From NCBI GenBank assembly GCA_945889005.1, contig CAMDBI010000008.1, positions 74,473 through 118,671 on the forward strand: 44,199 nt of DNA, given 5' to 3'. The position numbers and the translations under genes were made by a program. Positions 26,172 through 36,342 of this stretch are shown piece by piece. This DNA comes from Bacteroides fragilis. Its GTDB lineage: Bacteria; Bacteroidota; Bacteroidia; Bacteroidales; DTGW01. Numbering within the stretch: the stretch's first letter is position 1; the number at the start of each line of letters is the position of its first letter. Under the pieces are notes generated by a model. That model was given only the letters and a program-made list of their open reading frames with translations. It had not been told where the DNA came from and made no database searches.

Positions 26172-26458
26172 TCAGACTATGTGATAGGCATTAATTTTAA
26201 CCTTGAACAATGCACAATTGGTCGACGAAAGAAAAGACTCCAATTCGAGATGCTTCAATAAGTGTGCTTGCAGGGCTGCCTTAGAAATGGTACTATCTAC
26301 TTCTAAGGCGTTGCCATAAGCGGTCAATTCGGTTATATCGGGTTATACCCAATAGATATTATGCCAGACTCCAAATCAACAAAGGCTTGAGCTTGTAATG
26401 ATAATGTAATAACAAAGTACATGCATATTATTAAAGTTGAAATTTTAATTTTTCTCAT
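26172..26458 (-). pseudogene. Frameshifted remnant of an exported outer-membrane-type protein
   Basis: From an ATG at 26458 the frame gives a clean signal peptide (MRKIKISTLIICMYFVITLS, then LQAQ) followed by AFVDLESGIISIGYNPI, a barrel-like N-terminus, and stops at 26333-26335. The adjacent frame continues as ITELTAYGNALEVDSTISKA and on to a stop at 26172. The two join across CCGATATAACCG, so a small indel has broken the gene, and most of the expected length is missing. This fills the 326-base gap 26140-26465. It lies seven bases downstream of the pyruvate-kinase-like gene. Confidence 0.65.
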
Positions 26459-26465
26459 CAGTTTG

Positions 26466-28013
26466 TTAATTAAATCTTTCAGCATCTTGTTTAAAGAAAT
26501 TATTTGCACAAGAAAGTTGCCGCAACGTACCTGTTTTTTTGTTTTGATGAGCCTCCATGCGTTGAAGAATATTGTATAGGGTGCTTATAGTTTCCATTAT
26601 GTTGGGTCCTTTGTTGAGCATCACACATTCGGCTCTTACCGACATCGACGCATCGGTTATCTCGGCACGAGTAGCCAAACCGGTCTGTGCAAGATTTTCG
26701 AGAATCTGGGTTGCCCAAATAACGGGAACATGAGCCGCTTCGCAAATCCATAATATTTGTTCTTGTACTTCCGATATACGCTCCACTCCCAACTCTACGG
26801 CTAAATCGCCTCTGGCTATCATAACCCCAATGTTTGGCCATTTCATGGCCGTAAGCAACAAATCGGGCAAGTTGTTAAATGCTTCTATGTTTTCAATTTT
26901 CAGTACCATGCCAATATCCAATCGGTTGAGCTCTGTTAAAGTTTTTATGAGCTGCTTCACATCATGTGATGTTCTTACAAACGAATAACCAACAATATCC
27001 GCATTTTTAACAATAAAGGGTAAAAAGCTGATATCCTCTTCGGTAAGCGAAGGTAACTGCAAGTGAGTATCGGGAAGGTTTATCCCTTTTTCTTTCTTAA
27101 GTTTTGTTCCTTTTGCACTTGCTCTAGTGATATGTACTGTAATATAAGCTTCAAATTTTTCCTCTATTACGCCCCCAATTTTTCCGTCGTCAAACCATAT
27201 ATGATGTCCAACTTCTATACTTCCTACTATATTTGGAATGCCCATAGAAACTATGCCCGCAAATTTTTTTTCCAAGTAACTATTGTCAATTGCTTCCTTT
27301 AGCTCTGCTTCTGTAGAGTATAGTTTTATTCGATCGTCGATATGAAGTAATAATTCTCCTTTCTTTTTATTTTTTTTCTTGAGAATAATGATTTCTTCTG
27401 AACGAATTTTTGGACCAGGCAAATCCATGTATATTTTACAATGTTTACTTGTTTGCTTTTCAGCCTTATGAATCGCATTTATCATATTTTTCCATACTTC
27501 GATATTGTCGTGACTACAGTTAATTCTAGCTATTTCCATACCAGACAATAACAAATCGGTCATATATTTTTCATTGCCAGCCGAATCAGATGGCAAGGTA
27601 ACCATTATTCTAGTGTTAATTGGGTTGTTTCCTTCTCCAAAAAGCCTGTTTGTATTATTGGAGAGCAATTCGAGGGTGCTAAAAAAATTCCAATCATTTT
27701 CTCCGGGACTCAATATGCCATTTATGCTTTGACCCTGAATAGTTTTTAAATGATATAGAATATTTGTAATATTAGTAAGTACGTATCTTTCGGCGTTGGC
27801 AAACGACGATAATCCAAAAAACGACAAGTTTGCCTGCTTCACCCTAAAATCGAAGGTTCGAAGCGACAAATAGTCAACTAAATTCAATGCCGCATACGAA
27901 TAGTTTGGGTGAACAGGAAATGATTCCATTTGCAAACTTTGCCTGTGGTGTATAATACAAGACCTAATTTCTTCAATTTTTTCTATAAGTTCATTCTCGC
28001 TTATTTTTTTCAT
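26466..28013 (-). CDS. Pyruvate-kinase-like protein lacking the C domain
   Basis: 515 residues. Residues 1-130 are an extension with no recognised domain. From 133 the pyruvate kinase barrel is clear: ARINCSHD (Arg163, Asn165, Ser167), MDLPGPKIR (197-204), the inserted B domain about 205-300, KGINLPDTHLQLPSLTEEDI, LKIEN (Lys372, Glu374), MIARGDLAVELG (Asp403) and PVIWATQILENL (Thr435). So phosphoenolpyruvate, ADP-phosphate and metal ligands are largely kept. The regulatory C domain (about 130 residues) is missing. Lys202 sits where K+-dependent enzymes have Glu (position 117, muscle numbering) and Leu198 where they have Thr114, as described for K+-independent enzymes. Whether it is a true pyruvate kinase or a derived enzyme is open. 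Confidence 0.85.
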   Translation of the reverse strand: MKKISENELIEKIEEIRSCIIHHRQSLQMESFPVHPNYSYAALNLVDYLSLRTFDFRVKQANLSFFGLSSFANAERYVLTNITNILYHLKTIQGQSINGILSPGENDWNFFSTLELLSNNTNRLFGEGNNPINTRIMVTLPSDSAGNEKYMTDLLLSGMEIARINCSHDNIEVWKNMINAIHKAEKQTSKHCKIYMDLPGPKIRSEEIIILKKKNKKKGELLLHIDDRIKLYSTEAELKEAIDNSYLEKKFAGIVSMGIPNIVGSIEVGHHIWFDDGKIGGVIEEKFEAYITVHITRASAKGTKLKKEKGINLPDTHLQLPSLTEEDISFLPFIVKNADIVGYSFVRTSHDVKQLIKTLTELNRLDIGMVLKIENIEAFNNLPDLLLTAMKWPNIGVMIARGDLAVELGVERISEVQEQILWICEAAHVPVIWATQILENLAQTGLATRAEITDASMSVRAECVMLNKGPNIMETISTLYNILQRMEAHQNKKTGTLRQLSCANNFFKQDAERFN

Positions 28014-28295
28014 TTTTGGAAAAATTATTTTTTTCGAACTTTTAAAGAAAGTATGATACTACCAGTTATTTGGTGTTTCCATAAGAAATTTATTTCAAAA
28101 CAATGTTATTCTTATATTTGTTTAATCAATACTGTGCAATGTTTATACAAAACTTATAAATAAAATCGCTAGTGGCAGATTACTTAGCTACTATTGAATT
28201 AGTTAATTCGGTATAATACACAAAAGTAATTGTAATTCTTGACTCATTTTCAAATAAAAACTTTTTATATTTACAAAGCTTGTTAACTAATATTT

Positions 28296-29762
28296 ATGAA
28301 ACCTTGTATTTATCTTCTAACCATACTATCTATGTTGTTTCCCAAAAACATTTCTGCCAGCGAAAAGGAACTGCTCAACCAGCATGTAATAGTTATTTCG
28401 AAAAGTGGCAAAGGCAAAGACCCGGTAAGTCTTAAGAATATTAGAAGCGACAGCCTTTTTCGCGAAAAAATAAAGTTCATTGTTGCTAATATTGAGCAAA
28501 AAGTTGCAAACAATGAAGTCGACCGAGTAGTAATATTCTTGCATGGCGGTTTGACCAATTATAGGAAAACCCGCAAACGAGCTCTCGAGCTTACCGATGC
28601 TATGCTTACCGATAGAGTCTATCCTATCTTTGTTTCGTGGAACTCTGGAACTGGTTCGTCTTATTTAGAACATCTGGTTTTAATCCGACAAGGACAAAAA
28701 AGCCTTATATTCGGACTCTTATCATCTCCACTGGTACTTACCTCCGATGCTGCAAGTGGTTTGGCAATGTCGCCTCTTTCGATGTTCTCGACTATAAAAA
28801 ACGACCTTACTACAATTGCATCCGATTATCCATCGATTGCCGACAAATGCTCGCATTCCATTGCAACAGTTTATAATAAACAAGAATATGGTAAAAATCC
28901 ATTAAAAATTAATGAAGGTACCGACAAACGAACCGTTGGAAGCAAATTGCTTCGAGGATGCATGTACACAATAACTTTCCCTTTTAAAGTAGCTACCGAG
29001 CCTATACTTACTGCCGGAGGAAAACCATCGTGGGATATTATGCTACGCCGAACACAAGCACTTTACCGCAAAGAAGCCGAATTCGATATTCGCCACATTC
29101 GCAAAGACTCTGCAAAGGTTGCCAAACATCTGCACGAAACACCTACAGGGGCATTGTCGGTTGCCATTGAAGAATTGCTAAAAATTCAAACCCTCACAGA
29201 CACCATACGCAACGTAGAAGTCGATCTGGTCGCTCATAGTATGGGAGCTATTATTGCCAACCAATTGCTCGCTAAATATACTACCTTCAAATTCGACAAT
29301 ATTGTTTATATGGGGGCTGCATGCAGTATCAAAGAATTTGAAACCATGACTGTGCCTTATCTTATGGTCAATAATCGCACAAAGTTTTTCAACCTATCGT
29401 TGCACCCCATAGCCGAACGCCGCGAATCGAACGCACTCGATATTGTTATACGTGGCAGTCTGTTAGAATGGATCGATCAACTTTTTACCACTCCAGCTTC
29501 ACTCAAAGAGCGCACTATGGGTAAGTGGACAAACCTCATGCAAACCGCACATATTTTCCCTATAGAAATTCGCGACCAATTGTTTTTCCGTTGCTTCGAT
29601 GTGGGTGTCGACAAAAAAGCTCAACCTCAAAAGCATGGCGATTTTTCAGATTTTTCATTTTGGGAAAAAGATTTCTGGTGGCCCGAAGATATTTTTGGTA
29701 ATAATATAATACGTTTGAAATCGGCAGATAGAAAAGCATTTAGATTTGTGCCGAAAAAGTAA
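28296..29762 (+). CDS. Exported alpha/beta hydrolase of unknown substrate
   Basis: 488 residues. Signal peptide about 1-21 (MKPCIYLLTILSMLFPKNISA). The hydrolase fold shows the oxyanion strand VVIFLHGGLTNYRKT, a following VYPIFVSWNSGT, and the nucleophile elbow VDLVAHSMGAII with Ser315. The later NIVYMGAACSIKEFE gives a strand and the segment FFNLSLHPIAERRESNALDIV may hold the acid and His, with His402-region candidates not certain. The large insertion between the strands (about 110-300) is unlike standard lipases. It is transcribed divergently from the pyruvate-kinase-like gene; the 282-base gap has AT-rich sequence and a possible TATATTTG box near 28113. Confidence 0.8.
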   Translation: MKPCIYLLTILSMLFPKNISASEKELLNQHVIVISKSGKGKDPVSLKNIRSDSLFREKIKFIVANIEQKVANNEVDRVVIFLHGGLTNYRKTRKRALELTDAMLTDRVYPIFVSWNSGTGSSYLEHLVLIRQGQKSLIFGLLSSPLVLTSDAASGLAMSPLSMFSTIKNDLTTIASDYPSIADKCSHSIATVYNKQEYGKNPLKINEGTDKRTVGSKLLRGCMYTITFPFKVATEPILTAGGKPSWDIMLRRTQALYRKEAEFDIRHIRKDSAKVAKHLHETPTGALSVAIEELLKIQTLTDTIRNVEVDLVAHSMGAIIANQLLAKYTTFKFDNIVYMGAACSIKEFETMTVPYLMVNNRTKFFNLSLHPIAERRESNALDIVIRGSLLEWIDQLFTTPASLKERTMGKWTNLMQTAHIFPIEIRDQLFFRCFDVGVDKKAQPQKHGDFSDFSFWEKDFWWPEDIFGNNIIRLKSADRKAFRFVPKK

Positions 29763-29871
29763 AAAGCAAAGAATACAAAAGTAAAAAATCAATAATTGAT
29801 AAAACTGGGTGGTGTTTGAAAATACTATAATCTATCAATGCACTTGATAAATTATTATAAATTGCTAATTG

Positions 29872-30125
29872 ATTCTACTTTGACAGATATGCAATGTCGT
29901 TCTAATAGCCGCAGAGCGGCGAAATATTTGTAGAAAAATGTTATTCAAAAATATTAAGCCACATAGTGGCGAAATATGATTTCGGTGCTACGCTCCTTAA
30001 TGTTTTGGTATATTGTCTTTCTACAAAGATATCGCAACTATGTTGCTTTTTATTAAACTATGTTTTCGACTTTATTGATGCTATGTATATAGTTTTCAGT
30101 TTGTTTAATATGTCAAAATAGAATT
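29872..30125. repeat. MITE-like dispersed repeat, copy 2
   Basis: Same family as 9683-9890. Ends are ATTCTACTTTGACAGATAT on the left and the imperfect complement ATATGTCAAAATAGAAT on the right. Internal hairpins: GCCGC-AGA-GCGGC (29908-29920), GCCAC-ATA-GTGGC (29958-29970) and GCAAC-TAT-GTTGC (30034-30046). The second hairpin with its flanks (about 50 bases) is absent from copy 1. The element lies in the gene-free stretch 29763-30203, whose other feature is the mutB terminator. Confidence 0.85.
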
Positions 30126-30144
30126 GAAACGATATTGATTAAAC

Positions 30145-30174
30145 AAAAAATCCCGAGCAATTGCCCGGGATTTT
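30145..30174. terminator. Rho-independent terminator after mutAB
   Basis: A stem ATCCCG/CGGGAT, an A-C mismatch, then GC/GC with an AATT loop, flanked by A and T runs on both sides, 30 bases past the mutB stop. It can work in both directions. Confidence 0.85.
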
Positions 30175-30203
30175 CTATTATCTAATATCTTGTATCTATC
30201 AAT

Positions 30204-32339
30204 CTATTCTTTATACGCTTCAATAAGCACTTCGAGAATTTTTACTCCGGCTTTCGAAACAGGAGTTCCGGGACCGAAAATAGCTACTACTCCACTTTTG
30301 TAAAGAAAATCGTAGTCCTGAGCAGGAATAACACCACCGGCAATTACCATAATATCTTCGCGACCAAGCTTTTTGAGCTCTTCCATAACCTGCGGCACCA
30401 AAGTCTTGTGTCCGGCAGCAAGCGATGAAACTCCCAATACATGAACATCGTTTTCTACGGCTTGTTTGGCAGCTTCGGCAGGTGTTTGAAACAAAGGACC
30501 AATATCCACATCAAAACCAATATCGGCATAACCGGTCGATACGACTTTTGCGCCACGGTCGTGTCCGTCCTGACCCATTTTGGCTATCATTATTCGAGGC
30601 TGACGGCCTTGCATTTTGGCAAACTGAGCACAAAGTTCTTTTGCTTTCTTAAATTCGGCATCATTCCCCGATTCGGCTGAATAAACGCCCGATATACTTC
30701 TAATCACAGCTTTATAACGTCCACTAACATTTTCAATAGCATCTGATATTTCACCTAACGAAGCACGTTTTTGAGCAGCAACTACCGACAATTCGAGTAA
30801 GTTGCCTTTACCTGTACGAGCCGATTCGGTAATAGCAGCCAATGCAGCTTTTACTTCGTCGTTGTTGCGCTCTGCACGAAGCTTCTGCAAGCGTACAATT
30901 TGCGATTCGCGAACGGCAGCATTGTCGACATCGAGAATCTCGATGGGATCTTCTTTGTCGAGGCGATATTTGTTTACACCTACTATAGTGTCTTTCCCGC
31001 TATCGATACGTGCTTGCTTACGTGCAGCAGCCTCTTCGATACGCATTTTGGGCAATCCGGTTTCTATAGCTTTAGACATACCGCCCAATGCTTCAACTTC
31101 TTCAATCAATGCCCATGCTTTTTCGACCAATTCGTTGGTGAGCGATTCTACATAATACGAACCTGCCCAAGGATCAACTGCACGGCATATATTGGTTTCT
31201 TCCTGAAGATATATCTGGGTATTACGTGCAATACGTGCCGAAAAGTCGGTTGGCAGAGCAATAGCTTCGTCCAACGCATTGGTATGCAACGATTGTGTAT
31301 GTCCCAAAGCAGCAGCCATTGCCTCAACGCAGGTACGTGCTACGTTGTTGAATGGGTCTTGTTCGGTTAAGCTCCAGCCAGAAGTTTGCGAATGAGTACG
31401 CAATGCCAAAGATTTTGGATTTTTCGGATTAAATTTATTTACAATTTTTGCCCATAACAAGCGAGCTGCACGCATCTTGGCTATTTCCATAAAGTGGTTC
31501 ATGCCTATTGCCCAGAAAAACGATAAGCGTGGAGCAAATGCATCGATGTCGATTCCAGCTTTTACACCAGTACGAAGGTACTCGAGACCGTCGGCTAGTG
31601 TGTAGGCAAGTTCAATATCTGCTGTAGCACCTGCTTCCTGCATGTGATAGCCCGAAATGCTTATACTGTTGAACTTCGGCATTTTTTGCGATGTAAATTC
31701 AAATATATCAGCAATCAAACGCATACTCATTTCGGGTGGATAAATGTAGGTGTTGCGCACCATAAATTCCTTCAAGATATCGTTCTGAATGGTACCGGCT
31801 AGTTCTTCGAGTTTAGCACCCTGTTCGAGAGCAGCTACTATGTAGAACGACAAAATGGGCAATACCGCACCGTTCATGGTCATCGATACCGACATTTTGT
31901 TCAATGGAATACCTCCGAAGAGTATCTTCATATCTTCGATACTATCGATAGCAACCCCTGCTTTACCTACATCGCCAACCACACGTGGGTGGTCGCTGTC
32001 GTAACCCCGGTGTGTGGCAAGATCAAATGCTACTGACAAACCTTTTTGTCCAGATGCCAAGTTGCGCTTATAGAAAGCGTTAGATTCTTCGGCCGTCGAA
32101 AAACCTGCGTACTGACGAACAGTCCAAGGTTTCATAACATACATGGTCGAATAGGGGCCACGCAAAAAAGGGGCTAAACCTGCAGCATAGTTCAGGTGCT
32201 CCATTTGCTCCAAATCAGCAGCAGTATAAACCGGTTTAACCGGTATCTGCTCAGCAGTAAGCCAGTTCGACTCCGACTTAACGGAACCAGAGGCCTTCAC
32301 TGCTTCATCTATTTTAACATTTTTAAAATTTGGTTTCAT
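30204..32339 (-). CDS. mutB: Methylmalonyl-CoA mutase, large (catalytic) subunit
   Basis: 711 residues. Interconverts succinyl-CoA and methylmalonyl-CoA with adenosylcobalamin, in propionate formation. The TIM barrel (about 60-400) has [37 protein letters not shown] (in pieces: [21 protein letters not shown]) and [12 protein letters not shown]; the C-terminal B12-binding domain (about 580-711) has the DxHxxG ligand motif as [12 protein letters not shown], with [13 protein letters not shown] and [14 protein letters not shown]. Downstream of mutA by eight bases on the same transcript. Confidence 0.97.
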   Translation of the reverse strand: MKPNFKNVKIDEAVKASGSVKSESNWLTAEQIPVKPVYTAADLEQMEHLNYAAGLAPFLRGPYSTMYVMKPWTVRQYAGFSTAEESNAFYKRNLASGQKGLSVAFDLATHRGYDSDHPRVVGDVGKAGVAIDSIEDMKILFGGIPLNKMSVSMTMNGAVLPILSFYIVAALEQGAKLEELAGTIQNDILKEFMVRNTYIYPPEMSMRLIADIFEFTSQKMPKFNSISISGYHMQEAGATADIELAYTLADGLEYLRTGVKAGIDIDAFAPRLSFFWAIGMNHFMEIAKMRAARLLWAKIVNKFNPKNPKSLALRTHSQTSGWSLTEQDPFNNVARTCVEAMAAALGHTQSLHTNALDEAIALPTDFSARIARNTQIYLQEETNICRAVDPWAGSYYVESLTNELVEKAWALIEEVEALGGMSKAIETGLPKMRIEEAAARKQARIDSGKDTIVGVNKYRLDKEDPIEILDVDNAAVRESQIVRLQKLRAERNNDEVKAALAAITESARTGKGNLLELSVVAAQKRASLGEISDAIENVSGRYKAVIRSISGVYSAESGNDAEFKKAKELCAQFAKMQGRQPRIMIAKMGQDGHDRGAKVVSTGYADIGFDVDIGPLFQTPAEAAKQAVENDVHVLGVSSLAAGHKTLVPQVMEELKKLGREDIMVIAGGVIPAQDYDFLYKSGVVAIFGPGTPVSKAGVKILEVLIEAYKE

Positions 32340-32347
32340 AATTCTTT

Positions 32348-34204
32348 TTAAATTCCTAGTGATTTTTGATATACTGATAGAGTTTCCAGTACATTCGATT
32401 TCACGTTGATGAAGTTCTGAATGCCTTTTGCTTTAAGCTCGTCGGTGCAAGCAGGCGCTCCGGCTACTACGAAAATGGCTTTACCAGCCAGTTTTTCAAA
32501 TACTTCGGGAGCAAGTGCTGGATACTCTTCGTCGCTCGAGCAAATAACAACTATATCGGCTTTAGCATCTAATGCAGCTTTTACGCCTTCTTCAGATGTT
32601 TTAAACCCGTTGTTGTCGATCGTTTCGAAGCCTGCAATACCGAAGAAATTGCATGAAAACTGTGAGCGAGCCAAACGCATTGCCAAACTTCCAATGGTAA
32701 GCATGAATACAACCGGGCGTTTGCCACTCTTCTCGGTACGTAGACGAAGCTCTTCGATAAACTGTGCCATACGCTGTTTTTTCAATGGCTTCACAACCTG
32801 ATTTGCAGCAACATTCCATGCATTGCTGTATACATCGGCTTCAATATTAGGCAGAATCTGCTCTTTGAAGTTGGGGTATTGGTTTGTGCCCAATACAGTA
32901 TCGCGACGCGACGAAACATTAGCAAATTTACCGTTGGCCATAGTTTCTACCTCGTTTTGGATAAAACCCTCTTTCAAAGCAGCCAAATAGCCTCCTTTTT
33001 CGTCAACTTTCAAAAACAATTTCCAAGCTTCGGCTACGATAGAAGAAGTGAGTGTTTCGATATAATATGAACCGGCAGCAGGGTCGACAATGCGATCCAT
33101 GTACGATTCTTCTTTCAATATTATCTGCGTGTTACGAGCAATACGGTTTGAGAATGAACTCGATTTCTTAAATATCGAATCAAATGGCAATACTGTCAAA
33201 GAGTCTGTTCCTCCCAATACTGCACTCATGGCTTCGGTTGTGGTGCGCAACATATTAGCATTGGGGTCAAAAGCGGTTTTGTTCCATTCGGTGGTTACAC
33301 TGTGAATAAACGTCTTTGCACTCTCGGCTTTTGCAGGTTTGTACTCGTTCACTACCTTTGCCCACAATACACGCATGGCTCGTATTTTGGCAAGTTCGAG
33401 AAAATAGTTTCCTCCAATTGCTGTGTTGAACTGAATGCGAGGCGCAATAGCATCGACCGAAAGACCTTGGTCGGTTAATCTGTTTAGGTACTCATTTGCA
33501 ATAGCCAAGCTAAATGCTACTTCCTGCACAATGCCGGCACCTGCTTCGCGAAGCAAATAAGCATTTGCCGCTAAAACACGATATCCCGGAAGAACAGAAG
33601 CTTTTTCGATGAGTGATTTTGCAATGACGAAATCGGCAGTTTCGTTTTGGGCGAAATTTCCGCTTGTAGTAAGAATAGTCAACGGGTCGAAATCGACCGA
33701 TCCACTCATAGCATCGAGATCCGCTCCTCGTTTGCGAGCTTCGTCGATTACAGCTGAGAACAAATCCGGACCACGAGATCCCGAAACCAAATTAAAATTG
33801 ATGCATTCGAAATGAATGTCTTTCAGCAATTTGGCTAGATCGTCGGCAGTTTTCACTTTGTCGGCTGTAACAAAACCAATAGCTGTAGCGCCACGCTCCA
33901 ATGCTTCGAGAGCAGATGCGTTTGCTTCGGCTACTGTTGTAACCGCAACATCCTGACGGATGTCCCAATTGTTGTTTTCGGTTTTGTTACCTCTTACGAA
34001 AGGAAATTGGCCAGGGGCTTGTTGGAGGTTGTTGATTTGTTTGAGGTCTTCGGCGCGGTAATAGGGTTTCAATTTAAACCCTTCGCCAGTGTTCCACACC
34101 AGCTTTTTCTCGTAATCCGCACCTTTAAGGTCTAAGTTAATGGCTTCTTCCCACTGTTCGGTCGTAACCGGCGGGAACTCGCCAAACAATCTATCTTTTT
34201 CCAC
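32348..34204 (-). CDS. mutA: Methylmalonyl-CoA mutase, small subunit
   Basis: 618 residues. Forms the heterodimer with MutB but does not bind B12: the C-terminal Rossmann part (about 490-618, [32 protein letters not shown]) has no DxHxxG motif. The barrel part keeps [20 protein letters not shown] and [21 protein letters not shown]. The start is a GTG at 34204, since an in-frame stop lies just upstream and the mapped promoter leaves about 20 bases of leader. First gene of the mutA-mutB operon. Confidence 0.96.
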   Translation of the reverse strand: MEKDRLFGEFPPVTTEQWEEAINLDLKGADYEKKLVWNTGEGFKLKPYYRAEDLKQINNLQQAPGQFPFVRGNKTENNNWDIRQDVAVTTVAEANASALEALERGATAIGFVTADKVKTADDLAKLLKDIHFECINFNLVSGSRGPDLFSAVIDEARKRGADLDAMSGSVDFDPLTILTTSGNFAQNETADFVIAKSLIEKASVLPGYRVLAANAYLLREAGAGIVQEVAFSLAIANEYLNRLTDQGLSVDAIAPRIQFNTAIGGNYFLELAKIRAMRVLWAKVVNEYKPAKAESAKTFIHSVTTEWNKTAFDPNANMLRTTTEAMSAVLGGTDSLTVLPFDSIFKKSSSFSNRIARNTQIILKEESYMDRIVDPAAGSYYIETLTSSIVAEAWKLFLKVDEKGGYLAALKEGFIQNEVETMANGKFANVSSRRDTVLGTNQYPNFKEQILPNIEADVYSNAWNVAANQVVKPLKKQRMAQFIEELRLRTEKSGKRPVVFMLTIGSLAMRLARSQFSCNFFGIAGFETIDNNGFKTSEEGVKAALDAKADIVVICSSDEEYPALAPEVFEKLAGKAIFVVAGAPACTDELKAKGIQNFINVKSNVLETLSVYQKSLGI

Positions 34205-34231
34205 TTTATCAGGTTATTGATTAACAAGGCG

Positions 34232-34262
34232 CAAACGTAGTAGAAATTTGGCATTTCACCAA
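34232..34262 (-). promoter_or_regulatory. Promoter of mutAB
   Basis: On the minus strand: TTG, a 20-base spacer, and TACGTTTG, an excellent match to the Bacteroidota consensus. The -7 box ends 28 bases before the GTG start of mutA. Confidence 0.7.
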
Positions 34263-34313
34263 AAAAATGAATTACTAAATGTTCCGTTTAAACCAAAAAA
34301 AATCATAACGAAA

Positions 34314-34382
34314 AACGCGAAATCGATAAGGCGCAAATGATTAAACTATTTTAATTATCTTGCGTCTTAGCGACTTCGCGTT
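34314..34382. repeat. Long imperfect hairpin in the mutA-YwqK intergenic region
   Basis: Arms of 23 bases with three mismatches (34314-34336, AACGCGAAATCGATAAGGCG...; 34360-34382 its near complement) around a 23-base AT-rich loop. The 'CGCGAAGTCGCTAAGACGCAA' type arm resembles dispersed palindromes I have seen in Bacteroidota intergenic regions. It might also end transcription of the gene to its left or right. Confidence 0.75.
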
Positions 34383-34408
34383 GATTTTAAAATATTGTGT
34401 AAAATGTC

Positions 34409-35185
34409 TTAGTGAGCAACATTTACTTTAACCATTTTGGTCAAATAAATAAAGTTGTTTGATTCAGATTTGTATTTTGCAACAACCATGAAATCCTCAT
34501 TAACAACCTGACCGGGAATCATAAAAAATACTCTTACAGGTTTACCTTCGACCAATGCAATATCCGATAATTTTGTTGGAAGATATTTTTCGTCTGGCTT
34601 AGCTGTATAAAATACTGTTTCGTTCTTTTTTTCAGAAAGCGAAAACTCTAAAACATATTTATTGGCAAACCTCAATTGATTAATTCTCTTAATAACAATC
34701 TCAGGAAATTTTTTTGTTAAATTACCCTTTTTATCATAATCTTCGCTTTTAATCAAGCGTTTTCCTTTTTCGAAATATACTACTTCTCGTTTTGTACTAT
34801 CTGGCCAGTATGTGGTATAAGGCCCTTCTAATCTGCCGTTTTCATAAAAACTTTCGCGATACAACTTTCCTTCTCTATAATATTGTTTGAATGTACCTTG
34901 TTGAGTGTCGTTTTTAAATTCTACTCTTAAGATTCTTTTTTGTGTTTCGGGAAGATATTCTTCATATATTCCATGTCGTCTATTGTCTTTGTATTCAATA
35001 CTGCTTATTAAACGACCTTGATCATCGTAATTTTTTTCAGTTCCATTACGCATTCCATTTTTAACAGGGGTAGAGGATTTAATAGTGCCATTAGCATTAA
35101 ATGTTTCAATAACATCGCCACCTGATTTGTTCGAATCACAAGCAAATACAAACGACAACAAACTTAGGTAAATAAGCTTTTTCAA
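34409..35185 (-). CDS. YwqK-like lipoprotein with MORN-type repeats
   Basis: 258 residues. Signal peptide with lipobox FVFAC (Cys16). Residues about 25-165 form repeated strands of the MORN/YwqK type: IETFNANGTIKSSTPVKNGMRNGTEKNYDDQGRLIS (in pieces), YKDNRRHGIYEEY, FKNDTQQGTFKQYYREGKLYRE, YENGRLEGPYTTYWPDS. The C-terminal part (about 170-258) is not recognised. Such proteins are often annotated as antitoxins of the YwqK family, but a lipoprotein with MORN repeats is more likely a cell-envelope protein. The start is a TTG at 35185, the only one that gives the complete signal peptide. Confidence 0.8.
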   Translation of the reverse strand: MKKLIYLSLLSFVFACDSNKSGGDVIETFNANGTIKSSTPVKNGMRNGTEKNYDDQGRLISSIEYKDNRRHGIYEEYLPETQKRILRVEFKNDTQQGTFKQYYREGKLYRESFYENGRLEGPYTTYWPDSTKREVVYFEKGKRLIKSEDYDKKGNLTKKFPEIVIKRINQLRFANKYVLEFSLSEKKNETVFYTAKPDEKYLPTKLSDIALVEGKPVRVFFMIPGQVVNEDFMVVAKYKSESNNFIYLTKMVKVNVAH

Positions 35186-35257
35186 TATATTATTTGTTTA
35201 TCATTAAAATATTTATATTACTTACACACAAAAATAATTTCAAAATCGAAAACAATA

Positions 35258-36232
35258 CTACAAAAGCATTTTTACCACATTCAAATCGAAAGGGGTAACA
35301 TTCTTGTGCATTTTAACAGTTTTGCTAATAGGCACATGAACTATTTCGTTGTTTGAAAGACCTACCATAAGGCTTTTTTGATCGTCGAGCAATGCCTCAA
35401 CTGCAGCTACACCTAGTTTGCTTGCATTAAATCTATCAATCGCACTAGGAGATCCACCTCGCTGAATATGTCCAAGAATTGTAACTCTTACATCTAGATC
35501 GGGATATACTTGTTGAACCTTATCGGCTATTTCCTGACAAGTGCCTTCGTGATAACCTTCGGCAACCATAATGATACTCGATTTGTCTTTTCTTTCGGGA
35601 GAACCCACGAAATTGATTAAATCGTCGACTTTGCTTTTTACTTCGGGAATAAGAATAGCTTCAGCTCCAACGCCAATACCTGCAGTAAGAGCAAGAAAAC
35701 CTGCATCGCGACCCATTACTTCAATAAAAAATACTCGATTGTGCGAACTTGCTGTGTCGCGAATTTTGTCGACCGCTTCAATAACTGTATTGAGCGCGGT
35801 ATCGTAGCCTATTGTATAATCGGTTCCAAATATATCGTTGTCGATGGTGCCGGGTATGCCTACAACCGGTATGCTAAACTCTTGCGACATCTCTGTTGCC
35901 CCACGAAAAGAACCATCGCCACCAATAATAACCAATGAATCTATTCCATGCTTCATAAGCTGGTCGAATGCCAATTTACGACCTTCATACTCTCTAAAAC
36001 GCTTACTACGTGCTGTCTTTAATATGGTGCCACCTCTTTGCAAAATACCACTAACATCGCGACCATCCATTTTTTTGATTTCGCCATCCATCATACCTTC
36101 GTAGCCTCGATAAATACCAAATACACCCAATTTGCTATTAATAGCCGAACGAACAACGGCACGTATTGCTGCATTCATACCAGGTGCATCACCTCCAGAT
36201 GTGAGTACTCCTACATTTTTTATTTTAGTCAT
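35258..36232 (-). CDS. pfkA: ATP-dependent 6-phosphofructokinase
   Basis: Phosphorylates fructose 6-phosphate in glycolysis. Family motifs: VGVLTSGGDAPGMNAAIRA at the N-terminus (ATP site), VIGGDGSFRGA, GIPGTIDNDIFGTDYTIGYDTA with the catalytic Asp, IEVMGRDAGFLAL and VTILGHIQRGGSPSA. The open frame starts at 36256, but the -7 promoter box (36258-36265) sits directly before that ATG, so the transcript probably begins inside it; the ATG at 36232 gives MTKIKNVGVLTSGG, the normal family start, 324 residues. Stands between the YwqK-like gene and ispH. Confidence 0.96.
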   Translation of the reverse strand: MTKIKNVGVLTSGGDAPGMNAAIRAVVRSAINSKLGVFGIYRGYEGMMDGEIKKMDGRDVSGILQRGGTILKTARSKRFREYEGRKLAFDQLMKHGIDSLVIIGGDGSFRGATEMSQEFSIPVVGIPGTIDNDIFGTDYTIGYDTALNTVIEAVDKIRDTASSHNRVFFIEVMGRDAGFLALTAGIGVGAEAILIPEVKSKVDDLINFVGSPERKDKSSIIMVAEGYHEGTCQEIADKVQQVYPDLDVRVTILGHIQRGGSPSAIDRFNASKLGVAAVEALLDDQKSLMVGLSNNEIVHVPISKTVKMHKNVTPFDLNVVKMLL

Positions 36233-36257
36233 ATTAAATTTATATTTGCGTTTCATA

Positions 36258-36265
36258 CAAATTTA
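36258..36265 (-). promoter_or_regulatory. -7 promoter box of pfkA
   Basis: TAAATTTG on the minus strand matches TAnnTTTG. It is two bases from the upstream ATG at 36256 and 26 from the preferred start 36232, which decides the start codon. No clear -33 TTG. Confidence 0.5.
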
Positions 36266-36342
36266 ATAAGATTTGCAGAAATATTGTTTTATTGAAAATT
36301 AATTTTCTTTTATTTATTGAAATAAAAACTATTAATTGAATA

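Noticed and set aside
36233-36256. Longer N-terminus for PfkA starting at 36256
   Set aside because: The -7 promoter box lies directly before it and the family start matches 36232.
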